Shown in pieces: positions 45,787 through 55,246 of a DNA stretch of 64,000 bases. Each line of letters begins with the position of its first letter. The stretch's first letter is position 1. The DNA is from Candidatus Albibeggiatoa sp. nov. NOAA (GTDB lineage: Bacteria > Pseudomonadota > Gammaproteobacteria > Beggiatoales > Beggiatoaceae). The translations under genes were made by a program, and so were the position numbers. The notes under the pieces are model-generated. The model searched no databases, was not told the origin of the DNA, and was given only the letters and a program-made list of their open reading frames with translations. Location: NCBI GenBank assembly GCA_025800385.1, contig JAOXRS010000253.1, forward strand, positions 180,328 to 244,327, read 5' to 3'.

Positions 45787-47484
45787 ATGAAACGCCACTT
45801 ACTGGCTAAAGGACTTGTCATTCTTGGCATATCTATTAGTGCCTCTGCCATTAGCGCAATGACAGATGATTACCCAAATTACCAACCGATGCCTTCAGGC
45901 TATGGCTATATGGAAGAAAATGAAGCTTTAGAAAAAGCCATTAAAAATAAAGACCATGCTAAAGGCCATGCTGTGGTACGCGAACACGGCTGGAAATTAT
46001 GGGCGGGCATTATGCAACCTGCAGAAAGTGTTGGCTGGCCACTTTGGTACACATGGCCAAATACAGTCACGGCCTTCAAACCTGAATCATCAAATAAATG
46101 CCAAACGAACCAGTCAGCTAATGAACTTGGTGCATCAAATCAAGCGAGTTCAACTGATGACTCCAAAAGTCGCCCGTCTTTAATCAACAAAAATCAGCTC
46201 AATTCACCTGCTGACCGTGTTAAACACACTGACATTCCTCATGCTAACTTTGATGATGACTTTATTCCCTATTACCCAATTCCTGAACCTGTTAAGAAAA
46301 AATACTGGGAAGTCATTACCTATGATAGCAATGGTGATCCTAATATTAGTAGTGTTGAAGAAGATGACTGTAAAAAAGATAACTTCTTATTCAACGGTGA
46401 CATCATGATTCCAACTGAATCGCTAAACATGGAGTTAACGGAATGGATTCGTGACCCTGAGCAGCCACTATATAAGAGAGTGACCCTCAGTCAAATGTAC
46501 AAGGATGGCCAAAAAAACCTAGACACACCAGAAAAAGCCATTGTCACCAAGCACATGTACTGGCCAGTCAAAAAAGAAGGCTTAACCGCTATTCCTGTAT
46601 GGCGTGAAGACTATTTGGGTGAGCCACTTTCTGCAAAGAATGAGAACTACCCATTTTATGCAGGTTACGAGATGTGGAAAACCTTAGCTGCAATTGATCC
46701 CAGTGGTGAAAAAGTTGGTAATAAAGAGAAAGTCAGCTATTTATACGGTGTCAGTTATAAAGAGCAACCTGAAAATTTTGCACCTGTGACTGCAGAAGCT
46801 GAGGTATTTGGATTAGAAAGCTTTTATTATCATCAAGTGACTCAAGAAGAATGGAATAATTTTAGTAAAGCCGATCAAGCCATTTTAAGTGCTTCAAGCT
46901 ATTGGGCAAACGGCAAACCATTTGAACCAGGGGATTATCTAGTTACGATTGCAATGCACATCAATACTAAAGAAGTGCCGACATGGAGTTTAACCAGTGT
47001 TTGGTGGTCAGATCGTCCGAATGAAGGGCAATATGCTAAAAATCGTCCTGTTTTACCAAATGCAAAAGGAGCTTGGGATCATTACTTGTTAGTTGATTCA
47101 CACGGCATTCCTCAAAAAGGCATTTCTGGCAGGGACACAAAAGAAAAACTCCCAGTTGCAATGAACCCTTATATTGAGCCTGTGGTTCATCCAATTGTAA
47201 CCAACTGTAATAATTGCCATATCCGTGCAGGTTGGCCAACAGGTGGACAATTAACAGAACGCAAAGCCAGTTATCAAAATCCAGACTGTCCATCGTTATT
47301 AGATAAATTAAGTACAGATGATGCGTGTTTAGATGGCTTTATTCTGACTGATTTTCAATGGTTTATTCCAGGGCACGCTATTGCATCAAAAGAAGGGGAA
47401 TTTTGCCTTTTAGATGATGATTGTGAAGAGGGCACAACTTGCCAACTTAAAGAAGGTTTAACTGCATATGGCGCGTGTAAGTAA
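45787..47484 (+). CDS. Exported protein with one CXXCH haem-binding motif
   Basis: A 565-aa periplasmic or secreted protein with signal peptide (LVILGISISASAISA). The body is Trp/Tyr/Pro-rich (GWPLWYTWPNT, WSLTSVWWSDRP, HYLLVDSHG). Near residue 475 TNCNNCHIRAGWPTGG contains CNNCH, a likely covalent c-type haem site, with no second motif. The C-terminus has a Cys-rich CLLDDDCEEGTTC pattern. I do not recognise a named family. AAAGGAG precedes the ATG. The right 21-bp repeat lies in its upstream region and may regulate it. A hairpin at 47493-47530 follows. Confidence 0.82.
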   Translation: MKRHLLAKGLVILGISISASAISAMTDDYPNYQPMPSGYGYMEENEALEKAIKNKDHAKGHAVVREHGWKLWAGIMQPAESVGWPLWYTWPNTVTAFKPESSNKCQTNQSANELGASNQASSTDDSKSRPSLINKNQLNSPADRVKHTDIPHANFDDDFIPYYPIPEPVKKKYWEVITYDSNGDPNISSVEEDDCKKDNFLFNGDIMIPTESLNMELTEWIRDPEQPLYKRVTLSQMYKDGQKNLDTPEKAIVTKHMYWPVKKEGLTAIPVWREDYLGEPLSAKNENYPFYAGYEMWKTLAAIDPSGEKVGNKEKVSYLYGVSYKEQPENFAPVTAEAEVFGLESFYYHQVTQEEWNNFSKADQAILSASSYWANGKPFEPGDYLVTIAMHINTKEVPTWSLTSVWWSDRPNEGQYAKNRPVLPNAKGAWDHYLLVDSHGIPQKGISGRDTKEKLPVAMNPYIEPVVHPIVTNCNNCHIRAGWPTGGQLTERKASYQNPDCPSLLDKLSTDDACLDGFILTDFQWFIPGHAIASKEGEFCLLDDDCEEGTTCQLKEGLTAYGACK

Positions 47485-47492
47485 ATATATGA

Positions 47493-47530
47493 TTAAACCT
47501 GTTCTTGAATTATATTTGGGACAGGTTTAA
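47493..47530 (+). terminator. Hairpin after CXXCH-protein gene
   Basis: TTAAACCTGT and ACAGGTTTAA form a perfect 10-bp stem 8 nt past the stop. The T-run is weak and displaced. Confidence 0.5.
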
Positions 47531-47616
47531 CAGCATGAAATCATATTTTTTCTTAAAAATCAGATCAGCACTTTCCTCATAAACCCACTTAATCCCATAA
47601 CTAGGAAATCAATATC

Positions 47617-48342
47617 ATGAAATGGTCAAATACATCATCTTTATTCGTTTGTATCATGCTGTTCTCGTCCACTCTATTGGCACAGGATCAATACATTTTT
47701 GGTTACGGATCGCTTATGAATACAAAAAGCCGTAACTCCAGTGATGAAAAAATGCAAGGCGTGCCCAATATTCCCGTGACTTTATCTAGACGGTTTGTTG
47801 ATTCTCAGGGAGATAGCTATGTTCGAGCATGGAATTATCGTGCAGGTTCAGGCTTTACAGCTTTAGGATTGCGTAAAGTTAAGCACGGTCAAGATATTAC
47901 GGGGGTCATCTATCAAGTGGGTGAATCTGAGTCAGATATGGCAAACTTTGACCAACGTGAAGAAGGTTATACACGTGAGAAGGTATCCTCTGAATTTATT
48001 CACTTTGAAAATCCTCAAGATTACATTCCTGCTGATAGTCAAATCTGGGTTTACATTCCTAAAGAATCCTCAAGACCTGTGGCAAAATATCCATTATTAC
48101 AAAGCTATATTGACATTTGTATCTCAGGTGCATTGGAACATAGTGAGGAGTTTGCAAAAAAATTTATTACAACAACAGAGGGATGGGACACAGAATATTG
48201 GTTGGATGACCGCCTTTTAGCTCGCCGCCCATGGGTATATCAAAAACAATACAAGCAAATCCATGCAATTTTGAAACAACATACTTTTTTAAAGAATCGT
48301 AAATTTTCTGAGGAGTATGCTGTTTTTTTAGGTGATCAATAG
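47617..48342 (+). CDS. Exported gamma-glutamylcyclotransferase-like protein
   Basis: A 241-aa protein with signal peptide (SSLFVCIMLFSSTLLAQ). The GGCT/AIG2 fold begins at once: YIFGYGSLMN is the substrate-loop motif, then FTALGLRKV, ITGVIYQVGE and FDQREEGYTRE with the likely catalytic Glu. The family releases 5-oxoproline from gamma-glutamyl compounds or acts on related amines. Cytoplasmic forms are usual, so an exported one is uncommon. Substrate unknown. It stands alone between the CXXCH gene and IS debris. Confidence 0.83.
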   Translation: MKWSNTSSLFVCIMLFSSTLLAQDQYIFGYGSLMNTKSRNSSDEKMQGVPNIPVTLSRRFVDSQGDSYVRAWNYRAGSGFTALGLRKVKHGQDITGVIYQVGESESDMANFDQREEGYTREKVSSEFIHFENPQDYIPADSQIWVYIPKESSRPVAKYPLLQSYIDICISGALEHSEEFAKKFITTTEGWDTEYWLDDRLLARRPWVYQKQYKQIHAILKQHTFLKNRKFSEEYAVFLGDQ

Positions 48343-48425
48343 CCTTTTATCTAGGCAATATTCTCAATTTATTGAAGCCAGATAATGAAAGAGATCAAAG
48401 ACAAGTAAGGAAGCATAATGGGTTA

Positions 48426-48640
48426 CACAACGCTTGTAGCAATATGTCAGTAACCTTTTAAGTTTTGGAATAAACGCTCAACAATATTCCTCTCTTTATC
48501 AAATGCACTTAAATATTTTCGGGTGAAATAACAGTATTAGCCCGACTGTCTTCAATAAGTTGGACAATCAGAATCATAGCCTTTATCTGCTAACAAATAA
48601 TCCATATCAAAGCTTGAGTTTGCTCACCTTACTTTCCAGC
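48426..48640 (-). pseudogene. IS5-family transposase remnant
   Basis: On the minus strand DYLLADKGYDSDCPTY, RKYLSAFDKERNIVERLFQNLKGY (two adjacent pieces with stops between) and HIATS match the C-terminal DDE end of IS5-type transposases (ADKGYDS, RNxVERxFxxLK, RIATR). Stops and frame changes break it. Only the C-terminal third is visible, and no terminal repeats were identified. Confidence 0.65.
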
Positions 48641-48954
48641 TAACATCTTCATATTCAACAATTTCTGTCGAAATAGACAGAACAATTAGATGATAGAGCA
48701 TATCTACCATTTCATCAGTAATAGAATTAAAATAAAAGTATAAACTTACCCGTAAAATTCATTAACTAAAGCTTGTATTTGTCAGTCTATTTAAAAATGA
48801 CCGTCTAAAATAGAAAACCACTTAACCCGCTGGTCAAAAAAGTGCATACTACTGTCAGTTATCAGTAAATAGTTATCAGTTATCATACAAGTGAAAATTG
48901 ATCGTTTACAATCAAACATCAGCATTCAAACAAATACCAAACTGGGGGCTTGAC
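48641..48954. other. Decayed intergenic sequence with short repeats
   Basis: About 310 bp after the IS5 remnant, with no intact ORF. At 48854-48884 the octamer AGTTATCA recurs three times in about 30 bp. A G-rich GGGGG lies before the alpha-2-macroglobulin ATG. Confidence 0.45.
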
Positions 48955-51900
48955 ATGATATTGAGAATCACCTTTCTGCTATTGCTGCTACTGTACTTAC
49001 CCGTCCAAGCAGCCTACGACTCGGCGGCATTCAATCAAGACAAACCATTCAAACTGTCGCGCGTCACCCCCAAAGGCAAAGATGTTTACCCCGCTCGGCA
49101 AATCGTGTTCACCTTTAATCAACCTGTGGTAGCACTGGGCAAAATGGAACGCGATGCCGCAGAAATCCCTATCACCATCAGCCCCGAACTCAACTGCCAA
49201 TGGCGATGGATTAACACCAGTAGCCTTGCGTGCGAATTGAATGAAAAAGACAAACTCGCCTATGCCACCCGCTATCGTGTGTTAGTGCAACCCAAATTCG
49301 TTACCACAGCGGGCAAAAAACTGATTAAAACCTATTCACATCAATTCATTACCCAACGCCCCAAAGTTAATTACAGCTATTTCAATACTTGGCGCGCCCC
49401 GGGAATGCCTGAATTACAAGTCACGTTCAACCAACCTGTGAGCAAAGAATCGGTTGAAAAACACCTATACATGAAAAAGCCCAACGGTCGCCGCGTCGCA
49501 GTCAAAGCCAAATTACCCACCAATGTCAAAGCCCCCAAAGACTTTGCTCAAACTTGGATTGTGTACCCCAAACGCTTGTTACCGTTAGACAGTAAAATTA
49601 CATTAAATGTAGAACGAGGCTTAGTGTCCAATTTAGGCCCTGAACGTGGAATTCAAAACGAAGTCGAAACCAGTTTTCACACCTTCCCCGAATTCAAATT
49701 TTTAGGCATTGAATGCGATGATTTACAAGATAATTCGATTAAGTTAGGTGCAAGCGAAAAATGGACAAAACGTTGTAATCCTTTGCGTCGGATTGGTTTG
49801 CGCTTCTCTAGCCCTGTGATTGCTGAAGTGGTAAAACAAAATCTACTCATCATGCCTGACCTTGCAGGTGGTCGAAAAGATTATGATCCGTGGGAAAATA
49901 CCAGCAGCTATTCACGTTTGGGCGAATCCAATTACAAAAATAAAACGTATACCCTTTGGTTACCTGAATATTTAAAGGCTTACGAATTGTATCAGTTAAA
50001 AAGTATGGGTACGGCGACATTTCGGGATGAATTCGGTCGTCCACTCAAAAATCCGATTGATTTAGCCTTTGCCACTGACCACCGTGCACCAATGCACTAC
50101 ATGCAATATCAATATTCGGTGTTGGAACAAGGCGTGGACAGCGAGTTACCGATTTTTGTGACCAATTTAGACAAAGTTAACATCAAATATCACACCTTAG
50201 GTAAACAAGGCTGGTCGAGTTTGCTGAATGCAGAATTGGATTATCCCAAAATCCAAGATGTGGCGATTAAAACCCCATTTAACGTGCGTAAGTTGTTGAA
50301 TAGCAAATCAGGTGTGGTGCAAGGCTATTATCACACTACGCCAAAAACCGATGACCATGAAGAAAGTCGCTGGTTTTTCAGTCAAGTCACGCCGTATCAA
50401 TTACAAGTCAAATTAGGACATCACAATACTTTAGTTTGGGTGACGGAATTTGCCACGGGCAAACCTGTTGCCAATGCTACGGTCAATGTCTTCGCAGGCA
50501 ATTACCAACCGCAAAGCGAACCGTACAAAACCTTAGCCACTGCCACCACTAATGAGCACGGCATCGCAATGTTGGCGGGTACGAGTGAACTAGACCCTAA
50601 ATTGGAAAAAGTTGGCGTATACAGCCGAGATAAAAAACGCTTTTTCGTTCAAGTTGAACATGGTGAAGAGACCGCTTTATTACCGCTGGATTATGAATAC
50701 CAAATTTCCATGTATGACTTAAATGTCGATTACACCTTGTATCCGTACATGCGCAAAAAATATGGTCACATCCACACTTGGGGCACAACCGCACAAGGCA
50801 TTTACAAAGTCGGCGACACAGTGCAATACAAAATCTTAGTGCGCGACCAAGACAATCAACGCTTTATCCCTGCGCCTGCGGAAAAATACACCTTAAAAGT
50901 CGAAGACCCAATGGGCAAAACCGTGCATGAAGTCAAAGACGTTAAGTTAAATCAATTCGGCAGCTTACACGGAGAATTCACGATTCCGAAAACGGGTGCT
51001 GTGGGTTGGTATGGATTTAATTTAAAAGCCGATTTCACTAAAGATAACTGGCAACCAATGCGAGTACTGGTCAGTGACTTCACCCCTGCACCATTCCGCG
51101 TTACGACTGAAATTCAAGGCAAGTTATTTAAACAAGGCGATACGGTCAAAGTCGATACCTTGGCGAAATTGCACGCTGGCGGCGCGTATGGCAATGCAGA
51201 AACTCGTGTCACCGCGATTTTAAAACCACGCAGTTTGCGCCCAAGCCATCCCGTTGCTAAAGGCTTTTGGTTCGATGTCAGCAGCGATAAAGATTACGAT
51301 TCGACCATTTTCCAAACCACAGGCAAAGTCGATGATAAAGGCGAAATGCTCACCGAGTTCACCCTGCAAAATTCGCCGATTTTATACGGTCAACTGACTT
51401 TAGAAAGCGCGGTCAAAGACGATAGAGGTAAAAACGTCGCCAACAGCAGCACCGCAAAATATGTGGGTCGGGACAGGTTCGTCGGCACAAAACAAGAAAG
51501 CTGGCTCGCCACCGCCAAACAAGACAATCAGATTCAATTATTGGTGGTCAACGAATTTGGACGACCAACCACAGGCACAGCCATCAACGTCAAAATTGAA
51601 CGTGAAGAGGTCAAAGCCTCCCGAGTCAAAGGTGCGGGCAACGCTTACTTAACCAAATATGAACGCTCTTGGGTAGATGCAGGCACATGCCAACAGACTG
51701 ATTTAATGTCAGATATTGAACCATTGACCTGCACATTTAAGCCTGAAAAAGTCGGCGATTATCGTTTAACCGCAACGATTCAAGACAGCGAGGGCTTAAG
51801 CCACAGCACCACTGAAGAAATTTGGGTGGTGGGTTCTGGTATGGCGATGTGGGCGATGCCAAAAGGTAACGGTTTGCACATTATGCCTGAGCAGCAAAAT

Positions 51901-54693
51901 TATAAAGTCGGTGAAACCGCGAAATATTTGGTGAAAAATCCATATCCTGAAGCCCAAGCTTTGATTACAGTCGAGCGTTACGGCGTGTTGGATAGTTGGG
52001 GACAGGTCATCACCAATAGCATGGAAGTAATTGAAATTCCGATCAAACCAGATTATGTACCGGGATTCTTCGTGTCTGTGACTTTGTTCTCACCGCGTGT
52101 GGATAAACCATTAGGCGATGGAAAAGTGGATTTAGGCAAGCCGACTTACCGCATGGGCTATGTCAAAACCATGGTCAACGAGCCGTATAAAAAATTAGTG
52201 GTCGACATCAAAACTGACAAACAAACCTACAGACCGCGTGAACAAGTCAGCATTGATTTACAAGCCAAGCCGTTAAATGGTGAATTGCAACAGCCGATTG
52301 AATTAGCCGTGGCGGTGCTGGATGAGTCGGTGTTTGATTTAGTCCAAGGCGGCAAAGCCTATTTTGATCCGTATGAAGGTTTTTACAACTTAGACGATTT
52401 GGACATGGCGAATTTCAGCTTGTTGACCCGTCTCATCGGTCGCCAGAAGTTCGAGAAAAAAGGCGCGAACGCAGGCGGTGACGGTGGCATGGGCTTAAGT
52501 ATGCGCTCGGTGTTCAAGTATATCAGTTATTGGAATCCGTCAATTCCTGTGGATAAAGACGGCAAGGCGCAGATTCAATTTAATGTGCCTGATAATTTAA
52601 CGGGTTGGCGCGTGTTGGCGATTGCGGTCACACCTGAAGATAAAATGGGTCTCAGTGATGCCAATTTTAAAGTTAACCAACCAATTGAATTGCGTCCGAT
52701 TATGCCGAATCAAGTGCTAGAAGGCGACAGTTTCCATGCTGGATTTAGCGTGATGAATCGCACCGAGAAAACCCGTCAACTCAGTGTTGATATTCAAGCC
52801 ACAGGCATGATTGCAGATGGCAAACAAGCATTTACGCAAACCGTGACCGCTGAACCGTATCAACGTTATAAATTATGGATGCCGTTGGAAACCAAGGACG
52901 ATGGGCATGTGCATTTTATTGCTACCGCGAAAGATGATGAAGAGCAAGATGGTTTAGAGCATCGGTTAAAAATTCATCCACGTCGTGCGATGGACAGCCA
53001 AGCCACTTACGGCACAACCATCGCCAATAAGATCACCGAGCAAGTTGCGATTCCACAAGATATTTATCCTGATGTCGGTGGCTTAAGCGTAACTTTATCG
53101 CCTACCGTGATTGGTGGCGTGAGCGGTGCGTTTGATTACATGCAAAACTATCCGTATGCGTGTTGGGAGCAGAAATTGACCAAAGGCGTGATGGCTTCGC
53201 ATTTCAATCAGTTACGTGATTATATCAGTGATGTGAGTTGGGATGGCAGCGATACCTTGCCACAAAGCACTTTGCAGTTAGCGACTGATTTCCAAGCATC
53301 TAACGGCGGCATGACCTATTTTATTCCAACCGATAACCGCGTCAGTCCTTATTTAAGTGCATATACCGCGTTGGCATTTAATTGGATGCGTGAGCAGGGC
53401 TTGGCGGTGAATGAAAAAGTTGAGAATAAATTGCATGATTATTTGTCGCGCTTGTTACGCAAAAATATCGCGCCTGAACATTATTCGGCGGGCATGTCGT
53501 CTACGGTTCGTGCGGTGGCATTGGCAGCGTTGGCGAAGCAGCAAAAAGTCACGCGTGAAGACATTAAGCGTTATCGTCCACATGTGGATAAAATGAGTTT
53601 GTTCGGGCAAGCGATGTATTTACAAGCGGCGGTACAAATTCCACGCACCCAACGAATTCAAACCGAAGTGGTGGATAAAATCTTGTCTCATGCCAATCAG
53701 ACTTCGGGTCGAGTGTCGTTTGTGGAAGATTTAGACAGTAATTACAAGCGTTTATTGTCTTCTCCATTGCGCACTGAGTGTGTAATTTTAAGCAGCTTAT
53801 TGCAATATGATGAAGCCTCCAAAGGCAAAACCGAAGTCGGTGATATGCCATTTAAATTGGTGCGTCAAATCACCAAAGCCCGTCAGCAAAAAGGACATTG
53901 GGAAAATACCCAAGAAAATATGTTTTGTATGAATGCCTTGATCGATTATGCACGGATTTATGAAAAAGAAGTAGTGGATATGGCGATTACTTCATTTTTG
54001 GATACCGAGCAATTGGGTTATATCGAATTCGATGACGTGCAAAACCCTGCGGAAACTTTCGTGCATCCTATGACTTCGGCGGATGTCGGGCGTGAAGCCG
54101 TAGTGAAATTGCAGAAACAAGGCACAGGGCGGATGTATTACAACTTGCGCTTGCAGTATGCAACTTTGGATGAGAAAGCTGAGGCGGTGAATGCAGGCAT
54201 GTCGGTGCAACGTGAATATCATGTTGAGCGCGACGGGGAATGGGTGTTATTGCAAAGCCCGATGCAAATCCAAGCAGGTGAATTAGTGCGGGTTGATTTG
54301 TATTTATCCTTGCCAGCAGCACGTTATTATGTAGCAGTCAATGATCCTGTCCCTGGTGGTTTAGAGCCTGTGAATCGGGATTTAGCCACGGCTTCAACCG
54401 TCGATGCAGACAAAGCAGGTGGACAATACGCAGGCGGTTCGTTGTGGTTTACCCGTAATGATTGGTCTGGTTATAACATGTCATTCTGGAGTTTCTACCA
54501 TAAAGAGTTACGTCATCATGCAGCAATTTTCTATGCGGATTATTTGAGTGCAGGCAATTATCATTTGTCCTACACCGCTCAAGCGATTGCAGCTGGGGAA
54601 TTTAGTGTAATGTCGACTCATGCAGAGGAAATGTATGAACCTGAGATTTACGGTAAAAGTAAACCTGCGAAGTTGGTTGTGACTAGAGATTAA
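48955..54693 (+). CDS. Bacterial alpha-2-macroglobulin family protein
   Basis: A 1912-aa exported protein. It has a signal peptide (FLLLLLLYLPVQAA) without a lipobox Cys, so it is not an obvious lipoprotein, unlike E. coli YfhM. Macroglobulin domains follow, with MG motifs such as YTLYPYMRKKYGHIHTWG. The thioester motif is CWEQ (Cys about residue 1403) in NYPYACWEQKL, within the alpha-alpha toroid region (GGMTYF, LAALAKQ). These proteins trap and inactivate proteases that attack the envelope. Usually pbpC (PBP1c) is adjacent, but here IS fragments flank it. By eye its codon use is GC-richer than the neighbours. ATG 48955 is chosen over 48898. Confidence 0.95.
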   Translation: MILRITFLLLLLLYLPVQAAYDSAAFNQDKPFKLSRVTPKGKDVYPARQIVFTFNQPVVALGKMERDAAEIPITISPELNCQWRWINTSSLACELNEKDKLAYATRYRVLVQPKFVTTAGKKLIKTYSHQFITQRPKVNYSYFNTWRAPGMPELQVTFNQPVSKESVEKHLYMKKPNGRRVAVKAKLPTNVKAPKDFAQTWIVYPKRLLPLDSKITLNVERGLVSNLGPERGIQNEVETSFHTFPEFKFLGIECDDLQDNSIKLGASEKWTKRCNPLRRIGLRFSSPVIAEVVKQNLLIMPDLAGGRKDYDPWENTSSYSRLGESNYKNKTYTLWLPEYLKAYELYQLKSMGTATFRDEFGRPLKNPIDLAFATDHRAPMHYMQYQYSVLEQGVDSELPIFVTNLDKVNIKYHTLGKQGWSSLLNAELDYPKIQDVAIKTPFNVRKLLNSKSGVVQGYYHTTPKTDDHEESRWFFSQVTPYQLQVKLGHHNTLVWVTEFATGKPVANATVNVFAGNYQPQSEPYKTLATATTNEHGIAMLAGTSELDPKLEKVGVYSRDKKRFFVQVEHGEETALLPLDYEYQISMYDLNVDYTLYPYMRKKYGHIHTWGTTAQGIYKVGDTVQYKILVRDQDNQRFIPAPAEKYTLKVEDPMGKTVHEVKDVKLNQFGSLHGEFTIPKTGAVGWYGFNLKADFTKDNWQPMRVLVSDFTPAPFRVTTEIQGKLFKQGDTVKVDTLAKLHAGGAYGNAETRVTAILKPRSLRPSHPVAKGFWFDVSSDKDYDSTIFQTTGKVDDKGEMLTEFTLQNSPILYGQLTLESAVKDDRGKNVANSSTAKYVGRDRFVGTKQESWLATAKQDNQIQLLVVNEFGRPTTGTAINVKIEREEVKASRVKGAGNAYLTKYERSWVDAGTCQQTDLMSDIEPLTCTFKPEKVGDYRLTATIQDSEGLSHSTTEEIWVVGSGMAMWAMPKGNGLHIMPEQQNYKVGETAKYLVKNPYPEAQALITVERYGVLDSWGQVITNSMEVIEIPIKPDYVPGFFVSVTLFSPRVDKPLGDGKVDLGKPTYRMGYVKTMVNEPYKKLVVDIKTDKQTYRPREQVSIDLQAKPLNGELQQPIELAVAVLDESVFDLVQGGKAYFDPYEGFYNLDDLDMANFSLLTRLIGRQKFEKKGANAGGDGGMGLSMRSVFKYISYWNPSIPVDKDGKAQIQFNVPDNLTGWRVLAIAVTPEDKMGLSDANFKVNQPIELRPIMPNQVLEGDSFHAGFSVMNRTEKTRQLSVDIQATGMIADGKQAFTQTVTAEPYQRYKLWMPLETKDDGHVHFIATAKDDEEQDGLEHRLKIHPRRAMDSQATYGTTIANKITEQVAIPQDIYPDVGGLSVTLSPTVIGGVSGAFDYMQNYPYACWEQKLTKGVMASHFNQLRDYISDVSWDGSDTLPQSTLQLATDFQASNGGMTYFIPTDNRVSPYLSAYTALAFNWMREQGLAVNEKVENKLHDYLSRLLRKNIAPEHYSAGMSSTVRAVALAALAKQQKVTREDIKRYRPHVDKMSLFGQAMYLQAAVQIPRTQRIQTEVVDKILSHANQTSGRVSFVEDLDSNYKRLLSSPLRTECVILSSLLQYDEASKGKTEVGDMPFKLVRQITKARQQKGHWENTQENMFCMNALIDYARIYEKEVVDMAITSFLDTEQLGYIEFDDVQNPAETFVHPMTSADVGREAVVKLQKQGTGRMYYNLRLQYATLDEKAEAVNAGMSVQREYHVERDGEWVLLQSPMQIQAGELVRVDLYLSLPAARYYVAVNDPVPGGLEPVNRDLATASTVDADKAGGQYAGGSLWFTRNDWSGYNMSFWSFYHKELRHHAAIFYADYLSAGNYHLSYTAQAIAAGEFSVMSTHAEEMYEPEIYGKSKPAKLVVTRD

Positions 54694-54715
54694 TTAGCAG
54701 TCATAACAGAAACTG

Positions 54716-54751
54716 AAACGCGCATTGTCTTTTGGATGGTGGGCGTTTTTT
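54716..54751 (+). terminator. Rho-independent terminator after alpha-2-macroglobulin gene
   Basis: AAACGC/GCGTTT stem with additional internal pairing, followed by a T-run, 22 nt past the stop. Confidence 0.7.
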
Positions 54752-54776
54752 ATTTGGAAAAATTAAGAGTTAACTA

Positions 54777-55160
54777 TATAGTCACTTCCCTTGGTTATTT
54801 CTGGGAAGCACAAAACTAATCTAGTCGCAGGGTTATTCAATGGAAAACTCTTAGAACCTATGACATTTGAGGGCAGCTGTACTAAACAGCTTATTAAAAC
54901 TTACTTCAAAAATGTCTTACTTCCTTCTCTTGGAGCAAGATTTACTATTATTTTTAATAATACTTCCTTCCATAAATCTAAAGCATTGACTAACATTGTT
55001 ATACAACATGGTTGCATATTACTCTTTTTACCTCCTTACTCTCCTGATTTTAATTCTATTGAATATTATTGGGCTGTTCTCAAGACGAGCTGTTAATAAT
55101 ATTTACTAGGCTATTTCTCAGGCTTTTCAATAATATCTAACTTAGACGGAGTTGACTATA
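54777..55160 (+). mobile_element. Internally deleted IS630-family element
   Basis: The ends are short inverted repeats, TATAGTCA at the left and TGACTATA at the right, next to TA-rich sequence as expected for IS630, which targets TA. The element is only 384 bp against about 1 kb for a full copy, and contains the C-terminal third of the transposase. The sequence GAGTTGACTATA at its right end also occurs at 32582. Confidence 0.6.
54791..55096 (+). pseudogene. Truncated IS630-family DDE transposase
   Basis: A 101-codon frame matching the C-terminal DDE_3 domain of IS630 transposases: LLPSLGARFTIIFNNTSFHKS, then FLPPYSPDFNSIEYYWAVLK. The N-terminal helix-turn-helix and first catalytic Asp are missing. 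The second Asp (normally in LDNASFH) is Asn here (FNNTSFH). The Glu in FNSIE remains. It cannot be active. Confidence 0.78.
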
Positions 55161-55246
55161 ATAAATATACTTGACTTTTTTATTGTATGAATGCAAAACT
55201 TGTTTTACCTAATAGAAACACCTGTATTTAAACCTGATAACGACTT

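Noticed and set aside
48854..48884. AGTTATCA triplicate as an iteron/origin
   Set aside because: Only three short copies in about 30 bp, no replication protein nearby and no DnaA boxes recognised.
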